Assembly: GCA_037176885.1 (NCBI GenBank)
Contig: JAWWNJ010000089.1
Coordinates: 744,001 to 808,000 of the forward strand
Length of the DNA stretch: 64,000 bases
Direction of reading: 5' to 3'
Source: Favolaschia claudopus
Lineage: Eukaryota; Basidiomycota; Agaricomycetes; Agaricales; Mycenaceae
Shown piece after piece: positions 20,336 through 31,999 of this stretch (position 1 is the first letter of the stretch; each line of letters begins with the position of its first letter). The translations under genes and the position numbers were made by a program. A model generated the notes under the pieces. The model was given only the letters and a program-made list of their open reading frames with translations. It ran no database searches and was not told the origin of the DNA.

Positions 20336-21200
20336 TCAGTGAGAAACGGTCTTGACTGATGTCTTTGTCGGAAAAGAACGCGTCAGAGTCGACGAGAGCG
20401 AGGGAGATGAAAGTAGTTGCTGACCTTGCTTGGATGGCGATAGACACATTCTCGACACCTCATTCCCTTCTTTATTGCTTTGTCTCACCATCTCGGAATC
20501 CCGACCAAACAACACTCCGCCTCGCGAAATCAGAACGAAGCAGTCATGATACGAATGGCCGATGTGGACGTCTAGCCATCGCAAGACATCATGGATAGCG
20601 CAGCGGTGGTCTCTTGCGACGTAGGGTGGGTGACCAAAACGGTTGGCACGCACTCTCATCCAAACAGTGTCACTCGACACCCTCAACTCTTTCCATACGG
20701 CCAATCCTTGTCCAGGACGAGTGAAGAGCTCGACCAGTCTGCGCGTCATCCGAGTCTTCAGTCCTCCTCCTGCATCATCTAACGATACATGCGCGTCCGG
20801 GGGCACAAGAAATTGGAAATGAACCTGCCTCTAGATATGTTAGACGCGGGAGATCAAGAATGGACGGAAACTCACCTAACCCTGCCGGTGTAGACAAGCT
20901 CGATTCCTCCGCGTAACACGTGTCCGTCAATACCGACTCCATTGCACAAGGCTCGTACTTTACGGTTCGACGGTGAAGGTCTGAGAGTGCCGTCAGTTCC
21001 ATGATAATGTTAGCCTAAACCAAAGACTCACAGTATGGCGACGAGGTAATGACAAACGGATTAGGAGCATCTTGAGCTGGTTTCCTGATGACCTCTTGAG
21101 CAGAGAGAGCGTATGAGATTTGATACCAAGAATGTAGTGTATCAGATGCGACAACTCACCCCCGCTTCAAATTTGCAGCTTGCTTCAATCCAATCGCGAA
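20336..21200 (-). CDS. Unrecognised spliced gene or gene relic
   Basis: Protein-like sequence on the minus strand with plausible splice sites. The clearest part reads GGIELVYTGRV, then a 45-base intron (about 20830-20877; GTGAGT, branch-like CTAAC, CTAG), then QVHFQFLVPPDAHVSLDD and on through VWMRVRANRFGHPPYVARD and RWLDVHIGHSYHDCFVLIS to about 20430. Further exons may lie upstream (candidate introns near 21000-21050 and 21100-21160), but I could not make the reading frames join there. The gene may therefore be broken, or my splice model wrong. No domain recognised. Confidence 0.35.
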
Positions 21201-22266
21201 GGTACCTCGAGAGGTCCTGGTCCTCACCGGAACGTTCGAGTGATTAGCCCTCGAGCGCGTCCAGACCTGCCCCGGTGCTATTAGAGGACTGCAGGTGAGG
21301 TCTTATCGCAATTATCTCATCATCCAGACGCATACCTTACAAGAGAATTTGTACTTCATCCTCGCGCGTTCCCGTCGCGATGGTGAAGACTTCATCGTTG
21401 AAAAGCAGCCCGCGCCAGCCAAAGCATAAAGTCAGGGAAAGCAGCGTGGGGAGTGAGTTGAAGAAGCGTCTTGAGATCTCTTGAGATCCAACAACGGCTC
21501 GTACGACGGTCGTGGTGAAAGAAAGCAAAGAGGCGAATGTCGCAGCCAAACAAGGCACGCAACACTAACGCTTCCCGATCGGGACGCTATTTTACATAAT
21601 CATAGAGAAGGACTTGGCATCCCGAATTCGTCTGAGCGATAACTTAGTTGTAAAGTCGTAGTAGCGTGTAGAGCACGGGCACCACTATACACTGTCAAAA
21701 ATATTGATTTGCTATATAAGAACTCTTCGCCTGGATTCAATGAGCTCAGAGCGTTGAAGTTGAACTGGACGAGGTAGACACTGCCGCAGAACAGATCGGT
21801 TGTGAATTTCTCAAAGACAGACGCTATAGAGCGGCTTTTGAGACTGTCATCATATCTCTCCTGCGCGTAAAAAATAATCCCTATTTAGAACCTAGAAATC
21901 TACAATAGATTTTGCTGGTAAGTATGTAGATGCCAGATATAGGGTTTTACAGTGCCGAGGTTGGTAGGTACTTAGATAGATAGGAGGAGATTGAGTGTAT
22001 GTATCTCTCTTTGGAAAGGTCAATTGCGCTGCGCTGTAGCGTTGCTCCCATATGCGCAGGAGGCCGGCTCGGGTAGGAGTTTCTAAGCAATAGTGAGGCT
22101 GATTCGAAGATGCATCAAGTACGATGAAGACGATGGATAATTTAGAACGGCAGGAAGTATTTTGCCATTGTTTTGAGTTCAAATAGCATGAGACCTATTT
22201 TCACTGTCTACGGAAACACATGAGACGGACACCAAAAGATCCATACAAAGTCGGACACTCACAAAA
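21201..22266. other. Gene-free region
   Basis: No convincing coding sequence or repeat. A 73-residue open frame (21337-21558, minus) has a hydrophobic start but no supporting context. Confidence 0.4.
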
Positions 22267-23568
22267 TCAAACAAAATTCCTGGATATCGTCCCAACATAG
22301 ATTGACATCCCTTCTACTTTCACAAGCTCTCGCAGAGCCTCCAGTACATCCAACGGCAAATCCGTCTTCGTCGGCACGGTGACTGAAATGACTTTAACTG
22401 AACAGAGCGACCTCCTGCCCCGTAAACCGCGAGCAACTATTGTGTCAAGGAGAAGTTTCCAATTTGACGGCTTGTCGAAATGTCCATGAATGAGGAGACG
22501 CTGCAAGTTCGGCAAAAAATCCTGAGCCCGCATGACCCTCAAAAGAGCGATATAATCGCGTTCGGGTCCGTTAAACAGCTCCAATGTCCTCAATGCAGTG
22601 AGTGGGCGGAAGCACGAGTTCAAGAGATTGGTGGAGAGGCGCCATTCGGAGCGCTCGACAGGTGAAATATCCATATGCAGCGCCTGTAGTGAGGACGCGG
22701 AACCCGAGTCGGCAAAGAAGGAGATGAGATCTTCGGGGGAGATATCGAGATCGGTTAGGTGGAGAGTTTCTAGTGCAGGAAGTCTCAGGCCAAGCAGGAT
22801 CCCGGCGCTATTAAAAGAAAATGGACCAGGCGAAGGTATTCCGAGACGGAGGTGTTGCAGGGATGTATGAGTCATGCGGGGCTCCGAATGATCGTCAGGG
22901 TACAGGTATTGCACCGACTCAAAGGTGCATTCAACTAGCGAAGGAGCCGCACTCAGTATCGGCAAAGTGCTGGAAATGAAGAGAAAACCGTATGAGTTCT
23001 CATTTTCCGAGTCGTCGACACTGGCAGAGCATATCTTCATTGTCTGCAATGCTGGAAACGGCCCCTTTTCTTCGATAACAGATAGCTCAGAGTCATCCAC
23101 GATATGCAGCTTCAAATTGGCGATTTTCCCGGCAAAGTGCGTTAGCCAGGCCCCAGCCGATTCGGCCATCGATCCGTGCAAAGACAAAGAAAGAGGGAGC
23201 GCGCGTGCTCGCTCAAACCAGGCCCAGGATGCTTTGTGCAAATCCGGATCCGGGGGTCTGACCGGTTCTATCTGTATAGAAGTCCATAACGATGGGCAAG
23301 AGACCGCGATTTCGCGCCACAGCTGGCAAATGTGGAGTAATTTGAGCGGTTCCTCCATGAAAACTGGGGAAGGTGAGTCGGGAGTGCAGCGAATGAAGAT
23401 TTCGGATGCGATTTCAACCGGTAAACGGGCCATCGGGTCGAGCCTAGAATTCAAGGCGCGCCGGGCGTCACTTCGGCGTTTTTCGAGGGCTCTGAGCACA
23501 TCGAGTTGGACGTCGATGGCAAAAGAGAGCTCGGCGATAAGTTTGTGGATTTCTTCGATGGACTCCAT
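22267..23568 (-). CDS. F-box protein (B/I subfamily)
   Basis: Intronless, 433 residues from ATG 23568 (MESIEEIHKLIAEL); six more in-frame codons exist upstream. Coiled coil about 5-38, F-box-like domain about 42-90 (LDPMARLPVEIASEIF; LHICQLWREIAVSCPSLWTS), LRR-like repeats (LPALETLHLTDLDIS). The stop is followed after four bases by GTGAGT. A truncated duplicate of its promoter and first 30 or so codons lies at 25885-26165. The coding sequence is more diverged from 2429 and 16321 than those two are from each other, so it is the oldest split in this subfamily here. Confidence 0.85.
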   Translation of the reverse strand: MESIEEIHKLIAELSFAIDVQLDVLRALEKRRSDARRALNSRLDPMARLPVEIASEIFIRCTPDSPSPVFMEEPLKLLHICQLWREIAVSCPSLWTSIQIEPVRPPDPDLHKASWAWFERARALPLSLSLHGSMAESAGAWLTHFAGKIANLKLHIVDDSELSVIEEKGPFPALQTMKICSASVDDSENENSYGFLFISSTLPILSAAPSLVECTFESVQYLYPDDHSEPRMTHTSLQHLRLGIPSPGPFSFNSAGILLGLRLPALETLHLTDLDISPEDLISFFADSGSASSLQALHMDISPVERSEWRLSTNLLNSCFRPLTALRTLELFNGPERDYIALLRVMRAQDFLPNLQRLLIHGHFDKPSNWKLLLDTIVARGLRGRRSLCSVKVISVTVPTKTDLPLDVLEALRELVKVEGMSIYVGTISRNFV

Positions 23569-23863
23569 GTGCGCGGGCGACGTCACCGCGCGTGTTGGGT
23601 CGAGTTCGTCGAGATGGTAGTGCCAGAAGAGGAGCGCTGATGGCGCGTCAACTTTTGATCTCTAAGGCTGATGCCGTACAATCGCAAAAAAATATTTCAG
23701 TTATTTGCAATCTGAAAATGAACTTGGATCAAGAACTCTAAGTAGAAATTCCAGAGCTCTGCATGAATCTACTGCGCACACGGAATCCTGATATCCAATA
23801 ATTGTCTCATAGAAGGAGCGACGAATAAAGTGAAAGCTAACGAATCAATCCGTTCCTTCTCTC

Positions 23864-25301
23864 TCAGAAAGTGTTACGAACAATCCACTCCTGATTATCG
23901 TTCTGGAAAGCGCCAGTCGACGCCAAGGATGAGCAGTCCCAGATTTGAAGTGGCGTCCCAGAGGATGCCTTTCCATCCGTGAGGTCGAGGCACTATCGAG
24001 TGCATCAGGAAACAGATACTATCACGAATTTATTCGCTGAAGAAAACACTCACCATGCGCGGCGAAGCCAAACTGTTAACGAGCACGGAATTCTCATGAT
24101 TCCACTGCTGCTTAGGACTGAAGTCCTCGCACTTCTTGAGAACGAGCTTATCGCCGTCGCGCGCGTTCTCGGTGGAGTCGATGGAGACACACATGTCGAA
24201 CAATTTCATGAGACCGGGCGAGTTGTTGTTCGGGTCGGTGAAAGTTTGGGAGGTGGAGCCGAAGCTGCAGCCCTCGATCACGATAGAGGCGCCGGCTTCC
24301 GGGGCGGAGGCAGCTACGCAGAGGGACGGGTCTTTTTTGAGTTGGATGGTGAAGCTGGATCATTGTTGAGATGCAGTTGGCGGAGAAAATCTCGAAGATG
24401 AAGAAAAGAACGCACGATTTTGGCTGGGTGACCGCTTTGTGGTTCCATTTCTGGTTGTCGTTGCCGCGGTCACAGTCCCAGATCTAAAATTTTCGAATGC
24501 GTAAGGAAAATGCTACGAAGAGAGGATAAAAGTTTATCTATTCACCTGAGCTTGAGTGCCGTCCGTCAGGCTTCCATCGGTCAAGTCAACGCACTGCCGA
24601 CTTTCAATACATATACGTTTGAAAGTACTTTCAGCAACAGACCTTGTTCTTGCCGGCCCAGGTGATGACATTATCTTGACCGCTAGGGATCCACTTCTGG
24701 TCTAAAATCATTATCAGCCAGCGCGTCCAACAGACGGCGTGTTAACCCAGACTCACTGGCATTGGAAGCATCACAGGTCCACACCTTTGGAAAATAAACA
24801 AATCATTCGTGAAATCGGTTGTTAGATAAGCAAGTTTCATCTTTACCTGGAGCTTAGCGCCGTTGGCGTTAGAGCCGCCGGTTACATCCAAGCACTACGC
24901 CGGTCTGATTACGCATTGAGACTGAAATGCATTATCAAGGCTTACCTTGTTCGAGAAAATTTGAATGGGGCCGACGTTGTTCTCGCCTTGAGGGAAATTC
25001 CAGGAGTTGAGCGCTGTCGCGTTTGAGCAGCTTGAAACAACGACGGGGGCACCGTCGGCATCGGAAGTTGCCATAAGGCATACTGGCGCTGTGAAGAAGA
25101 CGTTAGATCAAAAGTTCGAATGGCAAAGTTCAAAATATTTTCACTGTCGGGATTGGCAACAACAGTCACGAGTTGGGCTGTTTGGCCGGCTCTACGGATA
25201 ATCAGAAAAATTGCTCGATTTCCGATAGGATTCGCTCACAATTGGGCGTTGGCCTGGAGAGAAGAGAGAGAAACCAAAAGAAGGGGGGTAAGGAAGAACA
25301 T
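23864..25301 (-). CDS. Secreted ricin-B-lectin-like (beta-trefoil) protein, ten exons
   Basis: ATG at 25301 opens a signal peptide (MFFLTPLLLVSLSSLQANAQ). Frame-consistent exons: 25301-25240, 25191-25145, 25088-24946, 24894-24847, 24784-24757, 24701-24643, 24593-24546, 24483-24416, 24354-24054, 23992-23864; introns 48-62 bases; 310 residues. The protein has ricin-B repeats with the family hallmarks CLDVT.G and QxW: NKCLDVTGGSNANG with NQKW, NKCVDLTDG with NQKW, a second half with MCVSIDSTENARDGDKL and KQQW, and CLDLTDGK near the end. Exon ends fall on these repeats, as expected for exon-wise duplication. The likely role is carbohydrate binding outside the cell (CBM13/ricin-B fold). There is no sign of a fused enzymatic or toxin chain. 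Specificity unknown. Confidence 0.85.
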
Positions 25302-25419
25302 GCTGACCGATCGGGAAGGAGATGAAGATACGCTCTCCGAGTCCGTTACGACCGACTTTATACAGTTTCGCCACTGTCTGCCCGTGGCCGTCGCATGAGC
25401 GCCGTGGCAAAAAGAAACG

Positions 25420-25425
25420 TATATA
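25420..25425 (-). promoter_or_regulatory. Possible TATA box of the lectin gene
   Basis: TATATA about 120 bases upstream of the lectin ATG, in a GC-richer surround. Position and sequence are compatible with a core promoter; nothing else supports it. Confidence 0.3.
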
Positions 25426-25884
25426 CTTCGGACGAGTGTTGCTCGGAAGAGAGTCGACAATCAGTGATCATTCATTGGCGATATGTAAGAATTGGCGGCA
25501 GGAAGGACATGCACATTGCATATGCATATATGAATGGTCAACAGTATCGGTCTCATTAGGCCGTTTTCCCCCAGACAAGAGACTGTCCGACCCGATTCGA
25601 GTAAAACTCTTGAATTTCTTCAGTTCTACAGCGATGTATGGGCTGATGTGATCGTGAGCTCGACTGCGGGGGTTTTGAAAAGTTCAAAGACCGAACAGTA
25701 CAGTATAGTGCCCAAGTGCTGCCTCTGTATTGTCTGTTACTTACTCCCTTGGCACGGCGTTCCTGAGCGAGACTGTGCCGCCTAACCTGCCTACCCACCT
25801 GCCTCAAGGGATGTGTGAGTCATTCGGGAGTCATCGTGACGCAGGTGATCGTTCGCGTAAGTACAAGTAATATATATCGGCGGG

Positions 25885-26165
25885 TCAGTTCGGTGGTTTT
25901 CGAGGGATTTGACTAGATTTGAGCACATCGAGTGGGACGTCGATGGCAGATGAGAGCTTGACAAAAAGTTTTCGGATGGACTCCATGTGAGCGAGCGACG
26001 TCACCGCGCATCGTCACTAGATGATAGCGCAGGAAGAGGAGGAGGCTGATGGCGCTGATGGCGCGTCAACTTTTGATCTCTGGTATTGATGCCGTACAAT
26101 CGCGAATAAAAATTTGTTTTAATTGAAGTTTGCAACCTGGACAATGAACTTGGGTGAAGACATAC
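25885..26165 (-). pseudogene. Relic of an F-box gene 5' end (B/I subfamily)
   Basis: Homologous to 23480-23720, the start and upstream region of the gene at 22267-23568. The ATG (25984-25986) and about 20 codons still read MESIRKLF and SSAIDVPLDVLK, against MESIEEIHKL and SFAIDVQLDVLR in the parent. The frame then degenerates and no F-box or LRR part follows. The upstream part, including gcgcgtcaacttttgatctc, is well kept. It is a truncated duplication of promoter plus N-terminus. Confidence 0.7.
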
Positions 26166-26220
26166 AACCGAGGTGATCAGACTACAAAATACTAATTTCG
26201 TATCGTAAAATTCACAACTT

Positions 26221-27534
26221 TCAACCTGACTCCCCAACCTTCGAATTCCAGGCAACTTCGGCAGGAATTGCGAGCTCCCTAAGCTGTTTGTCCCCAAGCA
26301 GGATCCCCACTGGCAATGGAACATGTATCTCGCTCCCACTAGACATCACGAAGGGTGCAGATCGCGTATGAACATAGGGAGTGATCTGAGAGTGCTTCGT
26401 ATTCGAGGGCACGAAGGAGGAGGTGCAGGACGAACTGCATCTCGGATGTTGAAATTTCGAACGCCTGGAAAATTTTCTCCGACGTTGAATCACAAGGGCA
26501 ACCGTCATCGATAGTCCGATGAGAATTATTGCCCCGATTGTAAGTCCGACCAGTATCCCAACCAGAGCCCGGGGTTTTGACGGCGAGTGCGCTGTGATAG
26601 CATTAGATGTGGTAGCCGGTATTGATGATTCTCCTGTTGCAGTAGGGTTCGGTGTCACCACGAAATAATCTACCCACACGGTGAAGTCATTTTCCGAGGT
26701 GACGACCAGGGTATGGTTCCCCTCCGAAAGTTCCCCCGAGTAAAATATTAGATTGTTGTTCGTGTCCGCTTCCGGTTGAGGTCCTGGGACAAAATACGTC
26801 GAAGTCCCCCCATCAATGGCCATCGAGGCATTCAAAACTTGGCCTGCGCTCCCATTGTTAATGCCTCCATAAAAAGAAATCGATTTCCCTGGTAAACCCG
26901 TTAGTACCTATCGCAAAGACAGCGAGAATATCCTCGCCTTCAAATTCCAAACGGAAAGAGTCACCGGCAGACGTGCTTCCCTGCGAAGTGTGTTGAAAAT
27001 CGACATCGGAGCCGAACTTCCTCCAGGCGGGTGTGTATATTATTCGTGGATCGCGATCATCGATGAAGTACGAGCGAACTGATGAGGACGTGGTGTCGTA
27101 CATGATGTAGTCCAGAAATATCTCCCCCTGCGTCTGCGCTGCCGTTTGGGTAATCACCAGGGTATGGGAGCCGTCATTTAATGCAGGTGAGACCCAGAGC
27201 GCTTCGTGGTGGATAGTAGAGGTTGTGTTGCTGGGTGGTGTAAATGTGCCTCCAATGATTCCGTCCACGAGGAAAGTCATACTCGCTTGAGGTGAATCAC
27301 TTGCCGCCACTGTGCCGAAGACAGTCACAGAAGTCCCTGCGAGCGAGGGGATGGAATAAGTACGAAAGATAAGAGAGTCGTCGAGAATGTACCAACGAAT
27401 ATAAACGAAGCACTGGCTCCCTGCACTGCTGACCATGTCATCGTGCTATTGAATTCGTCTGCCCCACCAGTTTCGCTCCAATTGCCGTCGTAGCGAATTA
27501 AGGCGTCCCTGTCGTCAATAATCGCGGTGTTCAT
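26221..27534 (-). CDS. Single-pass membrane protein, beta-sandwich-like ectodomains
   Basis: Exons 27534-27393, 27336-26938 and 26888-26221 give 402 residues in one frame. The start MNTAIIDDRDALIRY is chosen as the start of compact domain-like sequence; the frame extends to 27627. The ectodomain has two similar halves, each opening with IDDRD, then an aromatic-rich strand pattern (IRYDGNWSE; IIYTPAWRK), VFGTVA or FYGGINNGS, and SHTLVI or NHTLVV. This resembles the fungal membrane-protein type with galactose-binding-like modules. A transmembrane helix (about VGILVGLTIGAIILIGLSM) is followed by RRRKFSRR and a Ser-rich cytosolic tail. There is no classical signal peptide. Intron 1 is 56 bases, GT-AG. 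Intron 2 (26889-26937) reads GC-AG with an ideal ACTAAC branch site. Function unknown; probably cell-surface. Confidence 0.7.
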
Positions 27535-30151
27535 GGCCGTATTGTGCAGTGCACAGAAGTGTGAGGGTTTCGGGCCTGAGGCTCGAATGGAAGTGGGCAT
27601 AAGTTCGTCGAACTCATACTTATTCAAGCCATTGCGAGAAGTCTGCTATCTACAGAACAAGAATATCTGCCAGCATAGCAACAATGAGACCTGACATGCA
27701 AAGATGTCAGGAAAATAGCGAAGGAAAGCATATGTCGAGATCATACCGTTGCCGGAAACATACTTTTTCTCAGCTTCACCGCGAATACTTTGGTGCGCAC
27801 ATTGCCACGCCATCCATGTTGCTTGTGGTCGACACGCGAGACGGAGTGCCTGCGCGAAGTATGTTCAAGGCGTTGCGACGAGATGTTGAGGCCCAAGGCT
27901 TCGATGATGATGAACTCCTGAATCGAGATAGACTCGCAGATCAGAGATGGGACGATGGGGACCTATGCCAGTGGGGTATTTAGTTTACGCTGGACTGCTG
28001 TGTTGCGCTGAGAGACGATCTTTTCCAAGAGCAATTGTTGCGCATCGACAGCAGACGACCGGCTGTCGATGTCTTTCAGGTCGACATGGTGGTCGACATG
28101 GTGGCAGTGTGAAGGAGCGGAGAGTTGCCAGATATAGTAATTTTTGCCAGGTGGATGTGTGCAGACGGACGAGGACAACAGCATCGAGTTCGAAACTTGT
28201 GCTAGCTATGGCTGGACATACGGCTATTAACTAGCTCATAGATAGTGAAAACCCGTAGGTTGCCCAAGACACTCTTCACGATAGCCACAGTCTGCGCCGA
28301 AGTACACCAGCTTTTTGCGGGCTTCAATACAGCATCATCCTTCGAGACCCACGAACGTGGACGGGCGGGCGTAGAGTCCGTATTCGCCACGATTGGACAT
28401 TATCCGGGCATACTGAGAGTGTTTTGCTGTAATATGGATCGACTACAATTCGTGAGATGCGGCGAAGCGAAAGAGCGGACACCACGCACCCTATTGATTC
28501 GATCAATCTCCATCCCGTCTTAGTCCCCTGCTGATCGACAACGTACACCACGCCCCCACTCGGTATAGCCTAGCTCGAGACAAGATGACGATTCTTCGAC
28601 GGAAGTGATCAACGAGGCGGCGGCAGCGGCGTAGACAAGCAACCCATGGGCGTAAGCGTAGTTGCTTTGGTGCGGCGTGGGGTGACAGCGGGCGCTGAGC
28701 ATTGAGGTTTTGAGATCATCTGAAACCGACGCCGCGGAAGAGACGACCTGCTTGGCCAGGCATTAAAGATTGACTCGCTGAACAGAGGCTCAGAGAGGAA
28801 AGGCAGGGATTGGCTATGAAGCCTCAAGCCGAGTATTGATCTTCGACTTCACCGAGACGAAAGGATGATATTGCAGAGGGAGCTCGAGGTACGAGTGAAG
28901 CTTTTTGCGCTGGGATTGGCGTTGCCGTTGAAGCGAGACGGACACAATAGTAAGGAAGGCAGCTCCGGGGTGCAATGGGAAAGGACTCAGAGGCTTGAAG
29001 TCGATACAGTCCGCATCCAGCCAATCGTGGGCGTCATCCATCCACCGCCTCGGCTTGCGGCGGGGGCCAGTCAAGAGTTGTAGTTCGAGAGGTTCTTGAA
29101 CGCGAGGATGTCACACCTTGAGGCCGCGTAAACGAGGTAACCTGAGTGGGCAGCCGCAGCGAAACGCGCAGCGAAACGCGGTCGAAAATCGTCGATTGAG
29201 TCTTGCCAATGATCATAACTGCTTTGCTGCAGATATTATCCATTAAACGGAGGGCTTGATCACCGGAAGGCAACAATAAGGACGTACCTAATCCCAGAAG
29301 TCCAGTTAGAAAATCCTTCCCGTGAGCCCCATCTGCTGGCGCGCCAGGGTGTCCACTTTGTCTACATTTTGCTGTGTGCGGAACATAGAGCTCTCAACAT
29401 TCAAATTAGACATTAGCTCCAACCCAACCTGCACTTAACACCAGCAGAATGTCGAGAAATTGCGAGTTTTTGTGGACATCGATGAGGCAGCAGCAGTCGA
29501 GCGTCAAGACCTTTGAGTCGACATCTTCGGCGTTCACCATCTGCTTAGAGAGCTTCTTTGACGATCTGCAGCAGGTTTTGTGGCCAGAGCGTGGTCGACG
29601 ATGGAGTACTGGCGATGCAGGGGATTCGTGGACGTGGTCCGAAACAGGAAGCAAAATTGCCTATTTCGGCCATCTCCTCCTCCTCCCTCGTTTTTTTCCG
29701 ATGTTCTCCAGGTCCAATCCTTATTCTTCAAACAAATTCTACAGTCTAAACGCTAAGCAGAGCAATGGAAGTGCATCTTGTCTGTTGTTTCGACGAATAT
29801 GATAATATGATTCTGCGGTTTGTGTCAGGTCGATCAACTAGCGATATGTACACTGCTTGGCTCGTTTGCATGAAATAGATAGATAAGAGGTGTAGCACGG
29901 CGCTTCCATGGCAAAGAATATCAGAGGACAGGTACATCCCGATTCTCCGCCCGCAGATTTTCAAGATGTAGTATTCTCCATGCCGTCCCTGAAGAATACT
30001 TATTTTGTGTCGCTGTGAGCCCTAGAATCAATTGGGCGTATCACTGGCGTACCTGAGGGATTCTGATGTAGTCATGAGGATCTTCGTTGGAAAGAAATAG
30101 AAAAAGTCGCCACATATCAATCCTTGATCCCACTGAGCATACAATCGGTTC
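27535..30151. other. Gene-poor stretch
   Basis: Several frames of 60-117 residues are open on both strands, but none looks like a protein family and none has matching splice sites that I could verify. A short direct repeat (gtcgacatggtg twice) lies near 28080-28100. Nothing else noted. Confidence 0.4.
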
Positions 30152-31435
30152 TTAATATCGAGAACTCACCAACAAATTCTTCCTTTCGTCGTCCACGTGA
30201 ATCACATGGACCTCAAGTCCGTCCGTGACAAGCTGCTGCAACGCCGATTTCACCCCAGACGACAGCAGGGGAAGATCGAAACCAAGAGGTGCGAAATCTG
30301 TCGCAAAATAAAGCTCAAAGCATTCCAAGCGTGTAGCACAAGACGTTCGCCGAATATTCAGCATTCGGATAAGACCCTCATAGTCGATGGGCGTTGAATG
30401 GTCACTGTCGGCTGACAGTCTGAGCACTCGGAGATCGGGGAGAACAACGAGTTCGGTTCCCAAAATGTCAACAAAAGCTTGAAATCGACTGTTGCTGTTG
30501 TAGACGGCATATAGGTGCAATGCTGTAAGCGATGGCATGAGTCGAAGAAGCTGGTCTACATGTAAGTCATCCCAGATGGTCTGCATGGAGATGTCCAATG
30601 ATCTCAATGGGGCAGAGGAGCGGGAGAAAAAGGCGACGAGCTCGTCGTGGGTGATATCAAAATCGGTAAGAGTAATGTGCTTGAGTGCGGGCAGGGTGAG
30701 GTACCGTAGGATTGCAGCACTGGAGCGAGTGACTTGAAGTGACATGAAGCGAAGGGGATCCTGTAGCTCGAATTGTTCTAGCGAGGCGATAGTTAGGAGT
30801 GGAAACTCCTCCCAATGCTCAGTCTCTTCGCGAAAGAGCATGTTGTATATCATACAGTGCGAGATGTACGGTGCTGCACGCAGCACATCCAGCAAGTCAT
30901 CAATCGTATGCAGATGCATGTCCCCGCAGTCTTGTGGCATAATTTTCAGCGCCTGAAGAGCAGGAAAAAGCGCATCGACTTGGAGTCGAATCATCCGACT
31001 GAGTCTTGAATTGAGGCTATCATCCAGCTTCAAAGTCAAGCTCTGAATTCTGTCTTCGTACTGCGTCATCAAGGTCTGAACGCTATAATCCAGTACAAGG
31101 GAGCCCTCTAGGGTGAGGGATAGATGATGGGGACGAGCCCGTTCCATCCACTCTCGACAGAGCAAAGTATAATTGGCGCTGCGTGGCAAGGAAATCATCG
31201 AAAGATCCGTCCACAGTCTCGGCGTCGAAAGTGCGATAACGCGCCAGAGACGGCACACACGGAGTAGAACCAACGGGTTATTGTCCGGATCCGTCAAGGC
31301 TCTATGCAACGAGGGTTCCACATCGAGAAAAATATGAGATTGTATCTCACGTGGCAGACGTGCCATTGGATCGCGCAGAGAGTTCAGCTGGCTCCCCGCT
31401 TTGCTTCGCTGCTGCTCCAAATCAAGAATCAGCAT
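30152..31435 (-). CDS. F-box protein (D subfamily), N-terminus uncertain
   Basis: The frame from ATG 31435 gives 427 residues but starts inside the usual coiled coil (MLILDLEQQRSKAG). Family-like residues continue in frame upstream (EDVETRKR) to an in-frame TGA about 15 codons earlier, so the true start was lost, or an upstream exon is missing from my reading. F-box-like domain at about 19-70 (RDPMARLPREIQSHIFLDV; LLRVCRLWRVIALSTPRLW), LRR-like repeats (LPALKHITLTDFDIT; RSSAPLRSLDIS). At the end DDERKNLL is followed at once by GTGAGT, so the last residues (VSSRY) may be unspliced intron. Confidence 0.75.
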   Translation of the reverse strand: MLILDLEQQRSKAGSQLNSLRDPMARLPREIQSHIFLDVEPSLHRALTDPDNNPLVLLRVCRLWRVIALSTPRLWTDLSMISLPRSANYTLLCREWMERARPHHLSLTLEGSLVLDYSVQTLMTQYEDRIQSLTLKLDDSLNSRLSRMIRLQVDALFPALQALKIMPQDCGDMHLHTIDDLLDVLRAAPYISHCMIYNMLFREETEHWEEFPLLTIASLEQFELQDPLRFMSLQVTRSSAAILRYLTLPALKHITLTDFDITHDELVAFFSRSSAPLRSLDISMQTIWDDLHVDQLLRLMPSLTALHLYAVYNSNSRFQAFVDILGTELVVLPDLRVLRLSADSDHSTPIDYEGLIRMLNIRRTSCATRLECFELYFATDFAPLGFDLPLLSSGVKSALQQLVTDGLEVHVIHVDDERKNLLVSSRY

Positions 31436-31999
31436 TCGCTTCCGAGTTTCTACGTCTTCCGGATACCCGTCGATGTGTCACACTTCATGTGTGCCGGTAG
31501 CCCCAAGGTAGCCCCGCGACAATTGAGGCTCGGGAGTCAGACATGGCGGGGAAGAAAGAGCGGAGAGTTGCCTAATATGGAATTTCCTCGAAATCGCAGA
31601 TATCGATACAAAGCTTCATCACTGGGCCATACCGTAGAGCTCCGAAAAAAATCAAGACACAGAATCGTAATTACATAATTTACATGTAAATTGAAACTCG
31701 CGCGTAGATCTTGCGTAGATACGACTCTCGGACATGAGTTCAGACAAATAAGTAGTATTCGGATTTCACTCCAGTAAGCCAGAACGCTGAGTCGTGGGGG
31801 TCGAGAGAGTGGTATAGCTGCTGCAAAGGAAATGTGGATCGGTGTGTAACGCCAAACGAAAAAAAAAGTGCCGACAAACGAAACGAGAACGAACAGCAGA
31901 TGCAACAGAGTGCGTGACTGATCGACTGGGTATTACAATGGTGTAGAGCGAGAGTTTTGAAGTAGCTGTTGAAGATGTTTTGTATCCTCGTACGACAGC
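31436..31999. other. Spacer between two F-box genes
   Basis: Contains the presumed promoter of the gene at 31435 and the 3' flank of the gene ending at 32000. Open frames here are short and unrelated to anything known to me. Confidence 0.4.

Noticed and set aside
23864..25301. Reading the ricin-B-like protein as a toxin
   Set aside because: Only lectin-type repeats and a signal peptide are present; no catalytic chain accompanies them.
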